A stretch of DNA of 64,000 bases from the NCBI RefSeq assembly GCF_020531915.1, contig NZ_JAJAVG010000004.1:124001-188000 (forward strand), in the 5' to 3' direction. Numbering within the stretch: position 1 is the stretch's first letter; each line of letters starts with the position of its first letter. Shown in pieces: positions 40,295-49,405 of this stretch. The translations under genes were made by a program, and so were the position numbers. Under the pieces are notes generated by a model. It saw nothing but the letters and a program-made list of their open reading frames with translations, was not told the DNA's origin and made no database searches. The DNA comes from Methylovorus mays (lineage in GTDB: Bacteria > Pseudomonadota > Gammaproteobacteria > Burkholderiales > Methylophilaceae).

Positions 40295-40963
40295 TTATTG
40301 TGGAGTTGCGGCGGAGGCTTCTGGCTCAGCCACAAAGATCTCGACACGGCGATTCTTGGCACGATTGGCATCGCTGTTGTTTTCTACCAAAGGCTCATGC
40401 GAGCCACGGCCTTCAGTGGTGAATCGGCTGGAGGCAACGCCGCGCGTGACCAGGTAATCGCGTGCATGGTTAGCGCGGTTGAGAGATAAGGGATTATTCA
40501 CCGCATCTGTGCCTGTATTGTCGGTATGGCCGACAATCGTCACCTTGGTGGCAGGGTTGGCGACCAGGCTCTGGGCAAAACTATCCAGCACCGGACGGAA
40601 GTTGGGCTTGATATCCGACTTGCCGCTATCAAATGAAATGTCGCTTGGGATATCCAGCTTCAGGCGATTATCCGCGGTCTGGCTGACTTGCACGCCCGTC
40701 CCAGCTGTGGCTTGCTCCATCTGTTGTTTCTGCTCTTCCATGCGGCGCGACCAGACGTTACCGCCAATCGCACCTGCGCCTGCGCCTACGGCTGCACCAA
40801 TGGCTGCTCCTTTGCTACCGCCTGCCAATGCACCCACCACCGCCCCGACTCCGGCCCCTATGCCTGCGCCTTTTGCTGTGCCTTTCTGGGTTTCGGTCAT
40901 GTTGGCACAGCCGGACATCATCAATGCCAGCAATAGAGAGGAGGTAATCAGGGGAGATTTCAT
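40295..40963 (-). CDS. OmpA-family lipoprotein with glycine zipper
   Basis: 222 residues from the ATG at 40963. Lipobox LMMSGC at residues 14-19, then a glycine-zipper (GIGAGVGAVVGALAGG and repeats) predicted to insert in the membrane, and a C-terminal OmpA/Pal peptidoglycan-binding domain (from about 110; VGHTDNTG, LSLNRANHARDYL, NRRVEIFV). Resembles YiaD/YfiB-type proteins that hold the outer membrane to the cell wall. Single gene, own unit. Confidence 0.88.
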   Translation of the reverse strand: MKSPLITSSLLLALMMSGCANMTETQKGTAKGAGIGAGVGAVVGALAGGSKGAAIGAAVGAGAGAIGGNVWSRRMEEQKQQMEQATAGTGVQVSQTADNRLKLDIPSDISFDSGKSDIKPNFRPVLDSFAQSLVANPATKVTIVGHTDNTGTDAVNNPLSLNRANHARDYLVTRGVASSRFTTEGRGSHEPLVENNSDANRAKNRRVEIFVAEPEASAATPQ

Positions 40964-41060
40964 GGTGGTATTCTTTCTCGGGGTTAAGGATATGTATTGG
41001 GCAGATGAGCTTGAGCGAAGTTCTGCCGGACGGGATAAATTAAAAGCGGGATCCGGCAAT

Positions 41061-41096
41061 AAAAAACCCGACATCAGCAAACTGTGCCGGGTTTTT
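41061..41096 (-). terminator. Terminator of the fhc operon
   Basis: AAAAAACCCG and CGGGTTTTT around an 17-base loop; on the minus strand the stem is followed by a T-run, just after the fhcC stop. Confidence 0.8.
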
Positions 41097-41109
41097 GGGT
41101 TTGTCAGTG

Positions 41110-41916
41110 TTATTTGAAGACGAGGATCTCACCTTTGCCGTCATTGGCAATATCGCCCGCGTAACGTTGCACACGATTGCGATTAACGGCGGCGAACTTG
41201 GTGGGCAGGTCACGGAAGGATTTGAACATCAGGCTCAGGAAGGGCAGGGTATGCGAACCACAATCCTGAATGGTGGCATGCAGCTTGGGTGCATTGTTCA
41301 GCAGCACCGTGCCGCGGCGCATGCCATAGGCCAGATATTCGCCAGTGGTGCCCATGACGCCAATGGTGCCCGCGATCATGCGCGAGGCGCAGTAGCTGCC
41401 AACATTGCCTTCGATCAGCACCAGGCCGCGACGCATCTGGTCGCCTGCGCGCTCACCGGCATTGCCGGTAATGATGACGGTGCCACCTTTCATGCCACGG
41501 CGCTCGCCGATAATGGCCGAGGCCAGGAAGTCACCGACATTGCCATGCACATGCAACAAACCACCCGCCATGCCGCTGGCAGCAAAGTCGCCCGCATTGC
41601 CATGCAGCACGATTTCGCCTTTCCGCAGCTTGAATGCCAGATAGGAGCCGACATTGCCGTGCACGGTAATGCGACCGCTACGCATGCCATGCCCAATGTA
41701 GTCCAGGCGATCGGTGGCATTTTTAATGACGATATCGCTGGCATCGTCCCCGGAAATATCAAACAGGGTGTCAACGCGTGGTTTGTCATGGCCGCTGGGT
41801 AGTTCGATCGCGGCGATGTCTGCCAACGATTTGTCCGCGAGCGCATCTGGCGTCAGCGCGCTCAGGTCCACGCGCTGCTGCGGGGCCGTTTTCAGGGTAA
41901 AGGTAAGAGCGCTCAT
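41110..41916 (-). CDS. fhcC: Formyltransferase/hydrolase complex subunit C
   Basis: 268 residues. Homologue of formylmethanofuran dehydrogenase subunit C; built of a right-handed beta-helix seen as repeated H/GNVGSYLA, GNAGDFAASGMAGG, GNVGDFLAS units. In methylotrophs the Fhc complex moves the formyl group from formyl-dH4MPT via a furan cofactor and releases formate. Overlaps fhcD by four bases (ATGA). Last gene of fhcBADC. Confidence 0.95.
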   Translation of the reverse strand: MSALTFTLKTAPQQRVDLSALTPDALADKSLADIAAIELPSGHDKPRVDTLFDISGDDASDIVIKNATDRLDYIGHGMRSGRITVHGNVGSYLAFKLRKGEIVLHGNAGDFAASGMAGGLLHVHGNVGDFLASAIIGERRGMKGGTVIITGNAGERAGDQMRRGLVLIEGNVGSYCASRMIAGTIGVMGTTGEYLAYGMRRGTVLLNNAPKLHATIQDCGSHTLPFLSLMFKSFRDLPTKFAAVNRNRVQRYAGDIANDGKGEILVFK

Positions 41917-42821
41917 GCGTAGTCTCCGCTCATGATTTCGCGTAGTTTGAAGAGGAATGGCCCCAGCTTGCCGCCGTAATTGCCGGCAGAGATACGCTTG
42001 ATGCCATTGGCGGCACCCAGCTCACAGGCAGCGGCGATCCCCACCTTCATAGCCTTGTTGATGTCGTCGGCGGTCAGGCCGTCAATCACGATTTCCATCA
42101 CCGACTCGATTTCCGGTGAAAGCTCGGTCTTGGTAATGCCTTTGAGGGTAGGGCAGAAGGCGTCGTTGGTGGAGGCAATCAGGCTCTTGTATTTGGAGCC
42201 CACCTTGGAGCCAGAGCGCACCACGCCACCGGGGAAGGGCATGATGACGTTCGGGATTTTTTTCATGGCTTCAATCGCCGCTTCGCAGGCGGCCAGGGCC
42301 TGTGGTTGCGATTCTGCCAGGATCAGGAAGTTGCCACCGCCCACGGCACGCACCATGCCGGTGGTTTCTTCGGTCATGAATTCACCATCCATCACCGGCA
42401 CACGCCAGTAGCGCTTGCCGCCAAAGACCTTGGAGGTCTGGAAGCCATCGCCAAAAAAGCGCAGGTTTTTGCCGAGATTGATGCGGTCACCGCCTTCCAG
42501 GCCGGAGAATGCAGCGGCAGTGGGGCAGGTCAGTACACATTGCCCCATGCGGGTTTCCAGCTGTTTCATCAGCACGGCGCTCCCCATGGCAAACATCAGG
42601 ATGGAGACACCTGGGCGGCCATCTGGCGTTTCCTCGGGTGCAAGCTCGCGCTCAATGCCGGCTTCCACGCCACAGGCAATCACCGAGGTGGCAAAACCGG
42701 TCATGGCTTGCGCGGCGTTGTATGCCCATTTCAGATTCTGGGCGGTAATGATGACGCGAGTTCCGCGCATGCCGAAGGCTTCGGCAAAGGTATCGTCTAT
42801 CGATACTCCATTGATAATCAT
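41913..42821 (-). CDS. fhcD: Formyltransferase/hydrolase complex subunit D (formylmethanofuran:H4MPT formyltransferase)
   Basis: 302 residues from the ATG at 42821 (MIINGVSIDDTFAEAFGMRG), overlapping the fhcA stop by four bases. This is the formyltransferase (Ftr) subunit that passes the formyl group between N5-formyl-dH4MPT and the furan cofactor. The conserved GMRGTRVIITAQ and GGNFLILAESQPQAL blocks and the two-lobed alpha-beta fold are visible. Essential for formaldehyde oxidation to formate. Confidence 0.96.
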   Translation of the reverse strand: MIINGVSIDDTFAEAFGMRGTRVIITAQNLKWAYNAAQAMTGFATSVIACGVEAGIERELAPEETPDGRPGVSILMFAMGSAVLMKQLETRMGQCVLTCPTAAAFSGLEGGDRINLGKNLRFFGDGFQTSKVFGGKRYWRVPVMDGEFMTEETTGMVRAVGGGNFLILAESQPQALAACEAAIEAMKKIPNVIMPFPGGVVRSGSKVGSKYKSLIASTNDAFCPTLKGITKTELSPEIESVMEIVIDGLTADDINKAMKVGIAAACELGAANGIKRISAGNYGGKLGPFLFKLREIMSGDYA

Positions 42822-44497
42822 GCAGTTTTCTCCCGTCTGCCCTTGCATTCCTGAACGATGACACGGCTATGGCCGCCCTCGCTGATTTCATCGGCCGACA
42901 CTTTGAAGTGTTCCATATTCATGGTGTGGTAAGTGTCGAAATACTTTTTCAGGTCTTTTTCGATACCGGCGCGATCAAATTCCGGCTTGACCGTGTGCGT
43001 GCTGCCCCAGGTAACCTTAACCACTTCACCATTGCGCACCACCAGTTCGCCATCCTTGAACACATAGTCTGGCTTGGCAAACATGGCTTCGCGGTCAGGG
43101 TTGTCGGTGTAGACGGTAATGTCGGCACCGGCACCCACGCCCAGATGGCCGCGATCATGCAGGCCGACCAGACGCGCAGCGCCGGCACGGGTCATGATGG
43201 CGATTTCATACAGGCTGTATTCGCGCTCGATGCTGTTCAAGGTGCTCATGGCCTGCGCATCCAGGTTCAGCTTGGTGAACATGTCATTGCGGAAGCTCTT
43301 GTCCATCAGCAGCTTGATCAGGTGTGGGTAGCTGGTGAATGGCGCGCCATTCGGGTGGTCGGTCGTCAGGAAAATGCGCCATGGGTCTTCGGTCAGCAGG
43401 AAGATTTCCAGGCCGATCGCCCATTGCAGGGCATTCACGAAATTCTGATCCTTGTACTTGAAGGGCACCACACCGCAGCCCGCATCGCATTCGATATCCA
43501 TGATCACCGACTTCTTGGGGCTGGCATGGCTGGCATTGGCAAACTGGCGCATATTGTCGCCAGAGGCGGTGACGGTCTGGCCAAACAGAATCTGGCCGAC
43601 GTCCGCGGAGACGTTCTTGTGCTTGTTCAATGCTTCGGCAATGGCTGCCGCGCCGGACGAAAACTTGCGATCGCCTTCGGTGCCGTAGCTGTGGAACTGG
43701 ATGTGCGTGAGGTGAACCGGGAAGCCTTCCACCGCGCCCATGGTCTTCAGTGTGGTTTCCACATTGCCCGGTACGCCCAGGTTGTTGCCATGCACATGCA
43801 GTGGGTGAGGCACACCCAGCTCATGCACGGCGCGGCTCAGTGCCTTCAGCACTTCACGCGGGGAAATCTGATAGTGGGCATGTTGCTCATCCAGATCCAG
43901 CGCACGCTGATTGAACTTGAACGCGCTGATGCCACCGGGATTCACGACCTTGATGCCAATCGCCTGGCTGGCGTGCATGATCCACGCCACGTAATCGTTG
44001 ATGGCATTCTGGTCCTGTTTGGCCGCCAGCATGCGCAGGAAGAAGTCATCGCTGCCTATCATGGCGTAGCCGCCCTTGTCGATAATCGGCGTGTCGCACA
44101 TTTCAAGGTGGGATTGACGCGCATTGACGGGCAGCAAGGCCGGTTCGAAACCGGCGGTGTAGCCCATTTCGGCATAACGATAGCCGGTGGTCAGTGTGGA
44201 AGGTGCCGCATGGCCACAGCCTGAGCGGCAGAATTCGGTATGCACGGTGGGATCAATGCGGTGATCTTCAGGCAACATCGTGCGGGCGATGTTCACCTTG
44301 CCGCCGCCGATGTGCGTATGCATGTCAATGGCGCCTGCCATGACCACCTTGCCACGCAAATCGTATTCCTGACTCACGGGTTCGCCATCTCTTGGGCGTT
44401 CCACAATGCGGCCGTCACGCACATAAATGTCCATGACCTTGCCATCAATCTGATGTGCGGGGTCGTAGACCGTGCCTCCGGTAAGTTTAATCAACAT
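42818..44497 (-). CDS. fhcA: Formyltransferase/hydrolase complex subunit A (formyl hydrolase)
   Basis: 559 residues. Amidohydrolase-fold subunit homologous to FwdA; His60 and His62 (AIDMHTHIGGG) begin the metal site and GATIG-like lysine/histidine motifs follow, so it hydrolyses the formyl-furan cofactor to formate. The long conserved blocks HVHGNNLGVPGNVETTL and DIECDAGCGVVPFKYK are present. Runs opposite to a spurious 451-residue antisense frame. 26 bases separate fhcB and fhcA. Confidence 0.96.
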   Translation of the reverse strand: MLIKLTGGTVYDPAHQIDGKVMDIYVRDGRIVERPRDGEPVSQEYDLRGKVVMAGAIDMHTHIGGGKVNIARTMLPEDHRIDPTVHTEFCRSGCGHAAPSTLTTGYRYAEMGYTAGFEPALLPVNARQSHLEMCDTPIIDKGGYAMIGSDDFFLRMLAAKQDQNAINDYVAWIMHASQAIGIKVVNPGGISAFKFNQRALDLDEQHAHYQISPREVLKALSRAVHELGVPHPLHVHGNNLGVPGNVETTLKTMGAVEGFPVHLTHIQFHSYGTEGDRKFSSGAAAIAEALNKHKNVSADVGQILFGQTVTASGDNMRQFANASHASPKKSVIMDIECDAGCGVVPFKYKDQNFVNALQWAIGLEIFLLTEDPWRIFLTTDHPNGAPFTSYPHLIKLLMDKSFRNDMFTKLNLDAQAMSTLNSIEREYSLYEIAIMTRAGAARLVGLHDRGHLGVGAGADITVYTDNPDREAMFAKPDYVFKDGELVVRNGEVVKVTWGSTHTVKPEFDRAGIEKDLKKYFDTYHTMNMEHFKVSADEISEGGHSRVIVQECKGRREKTA

Positions 44498-44523
44498 AGC
44501 GTATTCCTTAAGTCAGATGCGGC

Positions 44524-45822
44524 CTAAAGGCCGGCTTCGATAGCAGAGAGAACGTCGCCCAGGGTGGGCAGGTCGGTCGCACGCAATTGTTTGAGTGGCA
44601 GTGCCACCGAGCTGTCGCTGCGGAATTGAATGCCTTTAGTTTCAATGCCAGGTACCGCTACCGGAATAAAGATGTCCGGTTCGCTCTCAAGCTCCAGATT
44701 GGGGTGGCCAATCACGATATTCGGAATCTTGCTGGACGGAGGTAGCCGCGCTGGATTGAAACTACTGATCCATACCATGGCATCTACCTGACCTTCAGCC
44801 AGCAGGCGGTCGGTTGCATAGTGATGCGGTTCGTAATCCGGGTAGTCGTTGCGATAGGACATGCGGAATGGGTAGCCGCTGATCCAGGAGCTGGTGTTAT
44901 ATGCGCCTACGTCGCCTTCGCTGCCACTCAGTGGAAGACCGGAGGAGCGGGTCGTGGCGTTCAGTTTGTCGACAATGCCGACGATGTTCTGGATAGCCAG
45001 TTCGGCATGTGGGAAGTCGAGGGCGCTGGCGGTCCAGGCGACCACGCTGTATTTGGCCGCCTGCAAGCGCTCGGCCAGCTTGGCAAGGTCACTCACCTGT
45101 ATACCGGCGACTTCTGTCGCGATGACTTTCTTGCCCAGCAGAATCGCGCGCAGTACGCCCAATACTTCGGGTAGTTGGGCTACATCGCAGGGCAGTACAG
45201 TGGGCTGTACGCCTTTGGGTGATACGCCATGGCTGGTATCCAGGTCGCGGCCACCCAGGTAGACCACTTCGCGGCTGGAGGTGTCCTGCCCAAACATGGT
45301 TTCCGGATTCCAGATGTTGCGCTCAAAAAAGCGTGAGAAGTAGCTGACGATATCCGTGCCGACGACCAGCAGCAGGTCTACACGGTTTTTCACTTCCGTG
45401 AGCGTGGTGATCTGCCAGCCCGAGTTTTGCATCACCAGCAGATTGCGCATGGAGCTTTTGCCATTCATGTGGTCTATGGTCGCGCCTGATTTCTCGGCCA
45501 GATTCATGACAGCACGCATGCCCTGAATGTCGGTACCCAAACCGCTCAGCAGGGGATGCTTGGCTCCGCCCAGGATTTCGGTGGCTTTGGCAATCGCTGC
45601 TTGCAGATCGCTCGGCTTGCCCGCAATGCGAGGCTGTGTTGTTTTTGGGGTGTACTGGAAGAACTTGACGCCCTTGGCACATGGGTTTTTGATGACTTTC
45701 AGTGCACCATCTGCTCGGCGTTCCACGCTGAGATCGTCGCACAGCAGACCGCAGGCGGGACAGGTGACGGCTTCAATGGTACCGGGGCTGGATAGATCGA
45801 TTGCTTGAGAGAGATGCTCCAT
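44524..45822 (-). CDS. fhcB: Formyltransferase/hydrolase complex subunit B
   Basis: 432 residues. Homologue of the molybdo/tungstopterin subunit of formylmethanofuran dehydrogenase, but without the cysteine/selenocysteine HGP-type active-site motif I would expect near residue 118, in line with published reports that bacterial Fhc has no redox metal activity. Cysteines 21, 24, 28 and 48 (TCPACGLLC and NPCAKG) remain, resembling an N-terminal iron-sulfur motif. First gene of the fhc operon. Confidence 0.94.
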   Translation of the reverse strand: MEHLSQAIDLSSPGTIEAVTCPACGLLCDDLSVERRADGALKVIKNPCAKGVKFFQYTPKTTQPRIAGKPSDLQAAIAKATEILGGAKHPLLSGLGTDIQGMRAVMNLAEKSGATIDHMNGKSSMRNLLVMQNSGWQITTLTEVKNRVDLLLVVGTDIVSYFSRFFERNIWNPETMFGQDTSSREVVYLGGRDLDTSHGVSPKGVQPTVLPCDVAQLPEVLGVLRAILLGKKVIATEVAGIQVSDLAKLAERLQAAKYSVVAWTASALDFPHAELAIQNIVGIVDKLNATTRSSGLPLSGSEGDVGAYNTSSWISGYPFRMSYRNDYPDYEPHHYATDRLLAEGQVDAMVWISSFNPARLPPSSKIPNIVIGHPNLELESEPDIFIPVAVPGIETKGIQFRSDSSVALPLKQLRATDLPTLGDVLSAIEAGL

Positions 45823-46173
45823 GCGAAACCTTATCGTGTAAGCGGGTACCGGAGTGCCCTAATGATGATTCCCTGTTATTTTTAGTGTGCGCTCGGGAGT
45901 AACGGCTGCGCATCTATTGAATCTCGGCTGAATCACGGCCTTGAGCGGCCTTGATCCTGCTAACTGCAAGGATTATGCAGCTTAACAAAAGCCAGCGTCA
46001 AGATTGAGTTTGCTTGGCATTGCGCGTGCTTTGGCTGGCTGATCAGGATTAATTCTCATCTACGCGCTGACCTGGTCTTGCCGGGTGGTGGAGATTGTCT
46101 TTTTCGGGATATAAAAAACCGTCATGCTGGGCTACAATAAGCCGCTTTTGCAGCCCCCAACAAGCGATTAACG
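45823..46173. promoter_or_regulatory. Divergent promoter region fhcB / RFAP synthase
   Basis: 351 bases without a gene between divergent fhcB and the RFAP synthase gene. It contains two copies of GGCCTTGA at 45937-45944 and 45947-45954 (10-base period) and a TACAAT -10-like box at 46133-46138, 35 bases before the rightward gene. No convincing -35 or hairpin found. Confidence 0.45.
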
Positions 46174-47184
46174 ATGTCTAGCGGTTATACCCATCCCTCA
46201 GTCAACACGCCCTCTGGCATTGCCAGTGTGCATGTAAAAACCTGTGCCAGGTTACACATGGGTTTTTTTGATCTGAATGGAGACCTGGGGCGTCGCTTTG
46301 GCAGTTTGGGCGTCTCGCTGGATAAACCCTGCACCAGCCTGGCTGCTTATCCCGCCGCCGCCATCACGGCAGAGGGGCCCGGTGCCAAGCGTGCATTGAA
46401 AACCGCACAACGCATCGCCGATGTCCTCAATCTACAGGCCGGTGTGCGCATCGTGCTTTCTGAAGCTATTCCCGAACATGCCGGACTGGGGTCCGGCACC
46501 CAGATGTCTCTGGCGGTAGGTATTGCCATTAGCCGACTTTATGGCCTTAATCTCAGTTTGCGCGATATCGCCGTGCTTACGGCCCGTGGTGCCCGTTCGG
46601 GGATCGGCCTTGGTACATTTGCCACAGGCGGCGTCATCGTGGATGGTGGTCGCAGCAGTGAGACCGATGTGCCGCCGGTGATTGCCCATGCGGACTTTCC
46701 TGAGCAATGGCGCATTCTGTTGATATTTGATCATGGACGTACCGGTGTGCATGGCACCCAGGAAATCGAAGCATTCCGCGAGTTGCCTCAATTCCCGGCG
46801 CAGAGTGCCGCAGAGCTATGCCGCTATGTGCTGATGCAGGCGTTACCAGCGCTGGCCGAGCATGATTTGCCTGCCTTTGGCCGCGCTATACGTGAGCTGC
46901 AGGAGCGTACAGGGGATCATTTTGCGCCAGCCCAGGGTGGTCGCTATGCCAGCCCCAGAGTGGCACAAATACTGGATTTTCTGACGGCACAGGGAGTGTC
47001 ATGCCTGGGACAAAGCTCATGGGGGCCTACAGGTTTTGCAGTTTTTGCCGATGTTGAAGATGCGAAGCGTATGCTGGAAGCGTTACAATCCCGATATACT
47101 GATGAGCAAGGCATCGAATTCCTGCTGTGCAAGGGCGGCAACGCCGGTGCTGAAATAAGCGTAATTCAGGAACTTCAGGCTTAA
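46174..47184 (+). CDS. Beta-ribofuranosylaminobenzene 5'-phosphate synthase (RFAP synthase)
   Basis: 336 residues. First committed enzyme of methanopterin synthesis: joins p-aminobenzoate (or hydroxybenzoate in archaea) with PRPP, releasing CO2. The GHMP-kinase-like fold shows in ARLHMGFFDLNG, the phosphate loop PEHAGLGSGTQ (about 100-110) and a C-terminal QSSWGPTGFAVF block. Present in every methylotroph that makes dH4MPT. Heads the rightward arm of the island, 115 bases before mtdB. Confidence 0.93.
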   Translation: MSSGYTHPSVNTPSGIASVHVKTCARLHMGFFDLNGDLGRRFGSLGVSLDKPCTSLAAYPAAAITAEGPGAKRALKTAQRIADVLNLQAGVRIVLSEAIPEHAGLGSGTQMSLAVGIAISRLYGLNLSLRDIAVLTARGARSGIGLGTFATGGVIVDGGRSSETDVPPVIAHADFPEQWRILLIFDHGRTGVHGTQEIEAFRELPQFPAQSAAELCRYVLMQALPALAEHDLPAFGRAIRELQERTGDHFAPAQGGRYASPRVAQILDFLTAQGVSCLGQSSWGPTGFAVFADVEDAKRMLEALQSRYTDEQGIEFLLCKGGNAGAEISVIQELQA

Positions 47185-47299
47185 AAAAAGAATTAAAGAC
47201 TTTTTATGCGAGTAGTGCAGTTTCAAGTAGTTAAGCAGTGAGCGGGCTGGTAACAGCCTGAAATTTAAAAACAGAACCACCTTTGCGAGGGCAAGCGAC

Positions 47300-48211
47300 A
47301 TGGAAGGGACCAAAGTGGAAAAGCCGTACGTATTACATTTTATTACACCAGCTAAAAATGCCAGCCCGTTTGACGTCAATATGGCGTATGACGCTGGTTA
47401 CGATGCCATCGCGCAATATACCAATGTACAACTGAGTGAAGTGACCGGCCTCGTGCAGGATGCCATTTTTTCGCGCGGCCCTCGTGGCGTATGGCGCACC
47501 GGCATGTTGATTGGTGGCCGTGATGTTGACCTGGCCATGGATATGCTGGAAACAGCCAAGAAGTCCATGGTGCCACCATTCGAAATTTCCGTATTTGCTG
47601 ATCCTTCCGGCGCATTCACGACCTCCGCTGCCATGATGGCACGCGTTGAGCAGCTGTTGACCAAGTATTACGGCGGTACGCTGCAAGGCCGCAAGGTCAG
47701 CATTTTCGGCGCAACCGGCCCAGTGGGTGGTTGTACCGCCGTGATTGCATCCAAGTATGGTGCAACCGTTGAAATGGTAGCCCACCGCGCGTTGTCCGAT
47801 GTGGTGGAAAAGGCCGAAGCCTATAACAAGCGTTACGGTACCAATATCCAGTGTGTGGATGGCAGCACCGATGAGCTGAAGACCAAGATTCTGGCTACCA
47901 GCGATGTTGCCCTGTGCTGTGCTGCCGCTGGCGTGCGCGTACTTACCATTGATCAGATGAAGACTTCCAAGACACTGAAGGTCGTAGCGGACGTGAACGC
48001 CGTACCACCTACCGGTGCTGAAGGCGTGGGCGTCATGGCCGACGGTGTGCTGATTGAAGGCACGCAAATCTACGGTATCGGTGCCCTGGCGATCGGTAAC
48101 ATCAAGTACCAAACCCAGCAACGTCTGTTCAAGAAAATGCTGGAAGGCCAGAGCCATGTGTACATCGATTTCATTACCGCCTTTGAACTGGCGCGTAAAG
48201 ATCTCGTATAG
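47300..48211 (+). CDS. mtdB: Methylene-H4MPT dehydrogenase (NAD(P)+)
   Basis: 303 residues. Oxidises methylene-dH4MPT to methenyl-dH4MPT with NAD(P)+. The N-terminal MtdB motif ASPFDVNMAYDAGYDA, the glycine-rich NAD(P) loop IFGATGPVGGCTA and DVNAVPPTG are present; the length fits MtdB rather than MtdA. Start uncertain: ATG 47300 has GAGG 10 bases upstream, whereas GTG 47315 has GGAAGGG six bases upstream and gives an N-terminus (MEKPYVLHFITP) closer to known MtdB. Confidence 0.95.
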   Translation: MEGTKVEKPYVLHFITPAKNASPFDVNMAYDAGYDAIAQYTNVQLSEVTGLVQDAIFSRGPRGVWRTGMLIGGRDVDLAMDMLETAKKSMVPPFEISVFADPSGAFTTSAAMMARVEQLLTKYYGGTLQGRKVSIFGATGPVGGCTAVIASKYGATVEMVAHRALSDVVEKAEAYNKRYGTNIQCVDGSTDELKTKILATSDVALCCAAAGVRVLTIDQMKTSKTLKVVADVNAVPPTGAEGVGVMADGVLIEGTQIYGIGALAIGNIKYQTQQRLFKKMLEGQSHVYIDFITAFELARKDLV

Positions 48212-48217
48212 GTAGCT

Positions 48218-49405
48218 CTGAAACACCAGATTGCCATAGTGGCGGCGAGTGCCCGCCCTTATGTCGCAGCAGCATCGGCAGCGGGGTATCACGTACTCGC
48301 TGCCGATGTTTTTGGTGATGAGGAAACGCACGCAGCCAGTGCGGCCTTGCTGGTGTTGCCATATCGCGATGGTGGGTTTACCGAGGATGCGATACGCCAT
48401 ACCTTGATCCCAGCGCTGTCTTTGCATCAGGTTCAGTATCTGCTGTATGGCAGTGGCTTTGAAACCAATCCATCCTTGCTCGACCTTCTTTCCCAGCATA
48501 TATCCATACTCGGGAATAAGGTGTCTACCATTTTGCGCTGCAAGTCCCCCCAGGATTTTTACGCCAGCTGTCTTGCCCTCGATATTCCCGTACCTGATAC
48601 CCGGTTTGCGCTTGATTCACTCATGGATGAGTCACCAGGTAGATGGTTATGCAAACGCGCAGGGCACGCCGGTGGCATGCATGTCACGCCTTTGTTTGCG
48701 GACATGCCCGAGCCTGAGGCTGATGTCTATTTTCAGCGGAAGGTCGCAGGTCAGCCAGTCTCGCTGCTTTTTCTGGCGCACGGGGGCAATGTGCATATTG
48801 TCGGCTTTCAGCGGCAGCTGGTGTGTCCGCATGGCAACCTGCCATACCGCTATGCCGGGCTGGTAGGGCCCCTGATATTGGCGTCTGGCGTACAAGATGC
48901 GCTTGTACAGGCGGCCAGTCGATTGACCAGGCATTATGGTTTGCGAGGGCTCAATAGCCTGGATGCGATCATGGTGGAGGATGCGATTTTTGTGCTGGAA
49001 ATAAACCCACGCTTGAGTGCGAGCCTGGCGCTTTATGAGCATCAGGCGCAGTGGTTGCGAGCGCATGTGGCGACATGTCTGGGGGAGCCGCAAGTGAATA
49101 TTCCAGCCGCGGCGCCATCTGGGGTGGGACAGGTGAGGGCGAATCTGGTATGTTATTCCCCCATTGACGTTGAGGTGCCGGCGGGCTTTGCATGGCCTTC
49201 GTGGGTGGTTGACCGGCCGCCTGCGGGCACGCGCATTCAGCAGCACATGCCGCTCTGTACCATCGTGGCAACAGCAGGGAATGACCGGGAAGTAGAACAC
49301 TTGGCGCGCCAGCGCGCGCAAGCATTGAATGAAGCAATAAATAATATCGAACCATCAGGAGAATCACATGAGTCAAGCAGCTTTGGATGTCAGGCGTTGG
49401 CCTAG
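48218..49405 (+). CDS. ATP-grasp protein of the dH4MPT island (function unassigned)
   Basis: About 395 residues. ATP-grasp fold: an N-terminal pre-ATP domain ([20 protein letters not shown]), a [12 protein letters not shown] grasp loop and the metal-binding ELINPRLSA region near [12 protein letters not shown]. The first NTG start is GTG 48239, but that would remove the first beta strand; a CTG at 48218 right after an in-frame stop (48209) with TAGGTAG ahead restores it. It overlaps mch by 38 bases. ATP-grasp genes occur in this position in methylotroph dH4MPT islands; its substrate is unknown, a ligase adding an amino acid to a cofactor precursor being likely. Confidence 0.8.
   Translation: MKHQIAIVAASARPYVAAASAAGYHVLAADVFGDEETHAASAALLVLPYRDGGFTEDAIRHTLIPALSLHQVQYLLYGSGFETNPSLLDLLSQHISILGNKVSTILRCKSPQDFYASCLALDIPVPDTRFALDSLMDESPGRWLCKRAGHAGGMHVTPLFADMPEPEADVYFQRKVAGQPVSLLFLAHGGNVHIVGFQRQLVCPHGNLPYRYAGLVGPLILASGVQDALVQAASRLTRHYGLRGLNSLDAIMVEDAIFVLEINPRLSASLALYEHQAQWLRAHVATCLGEPQVNIPAAAPSGVGQVRANLVCYSPIDVEVPAGFAWPSWVVDRPPAGTRIQQHMPLCTIVATAGNDREVEHLARQRAQALNEAINNIEPSGESHESSSFGCQALA

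Noticed and set aside
42869-44224. 451-residue open frame on the plus strand
   Set aside because: Lies wholly antisense to fhcA, whose motifs and family length are certain; the antisense frame has no recognisable domain.
47333-48499. 388-residue open frame on the minus strand
   Set aside because: Antisense to mtdB and the following gene; both of these have family motifs.
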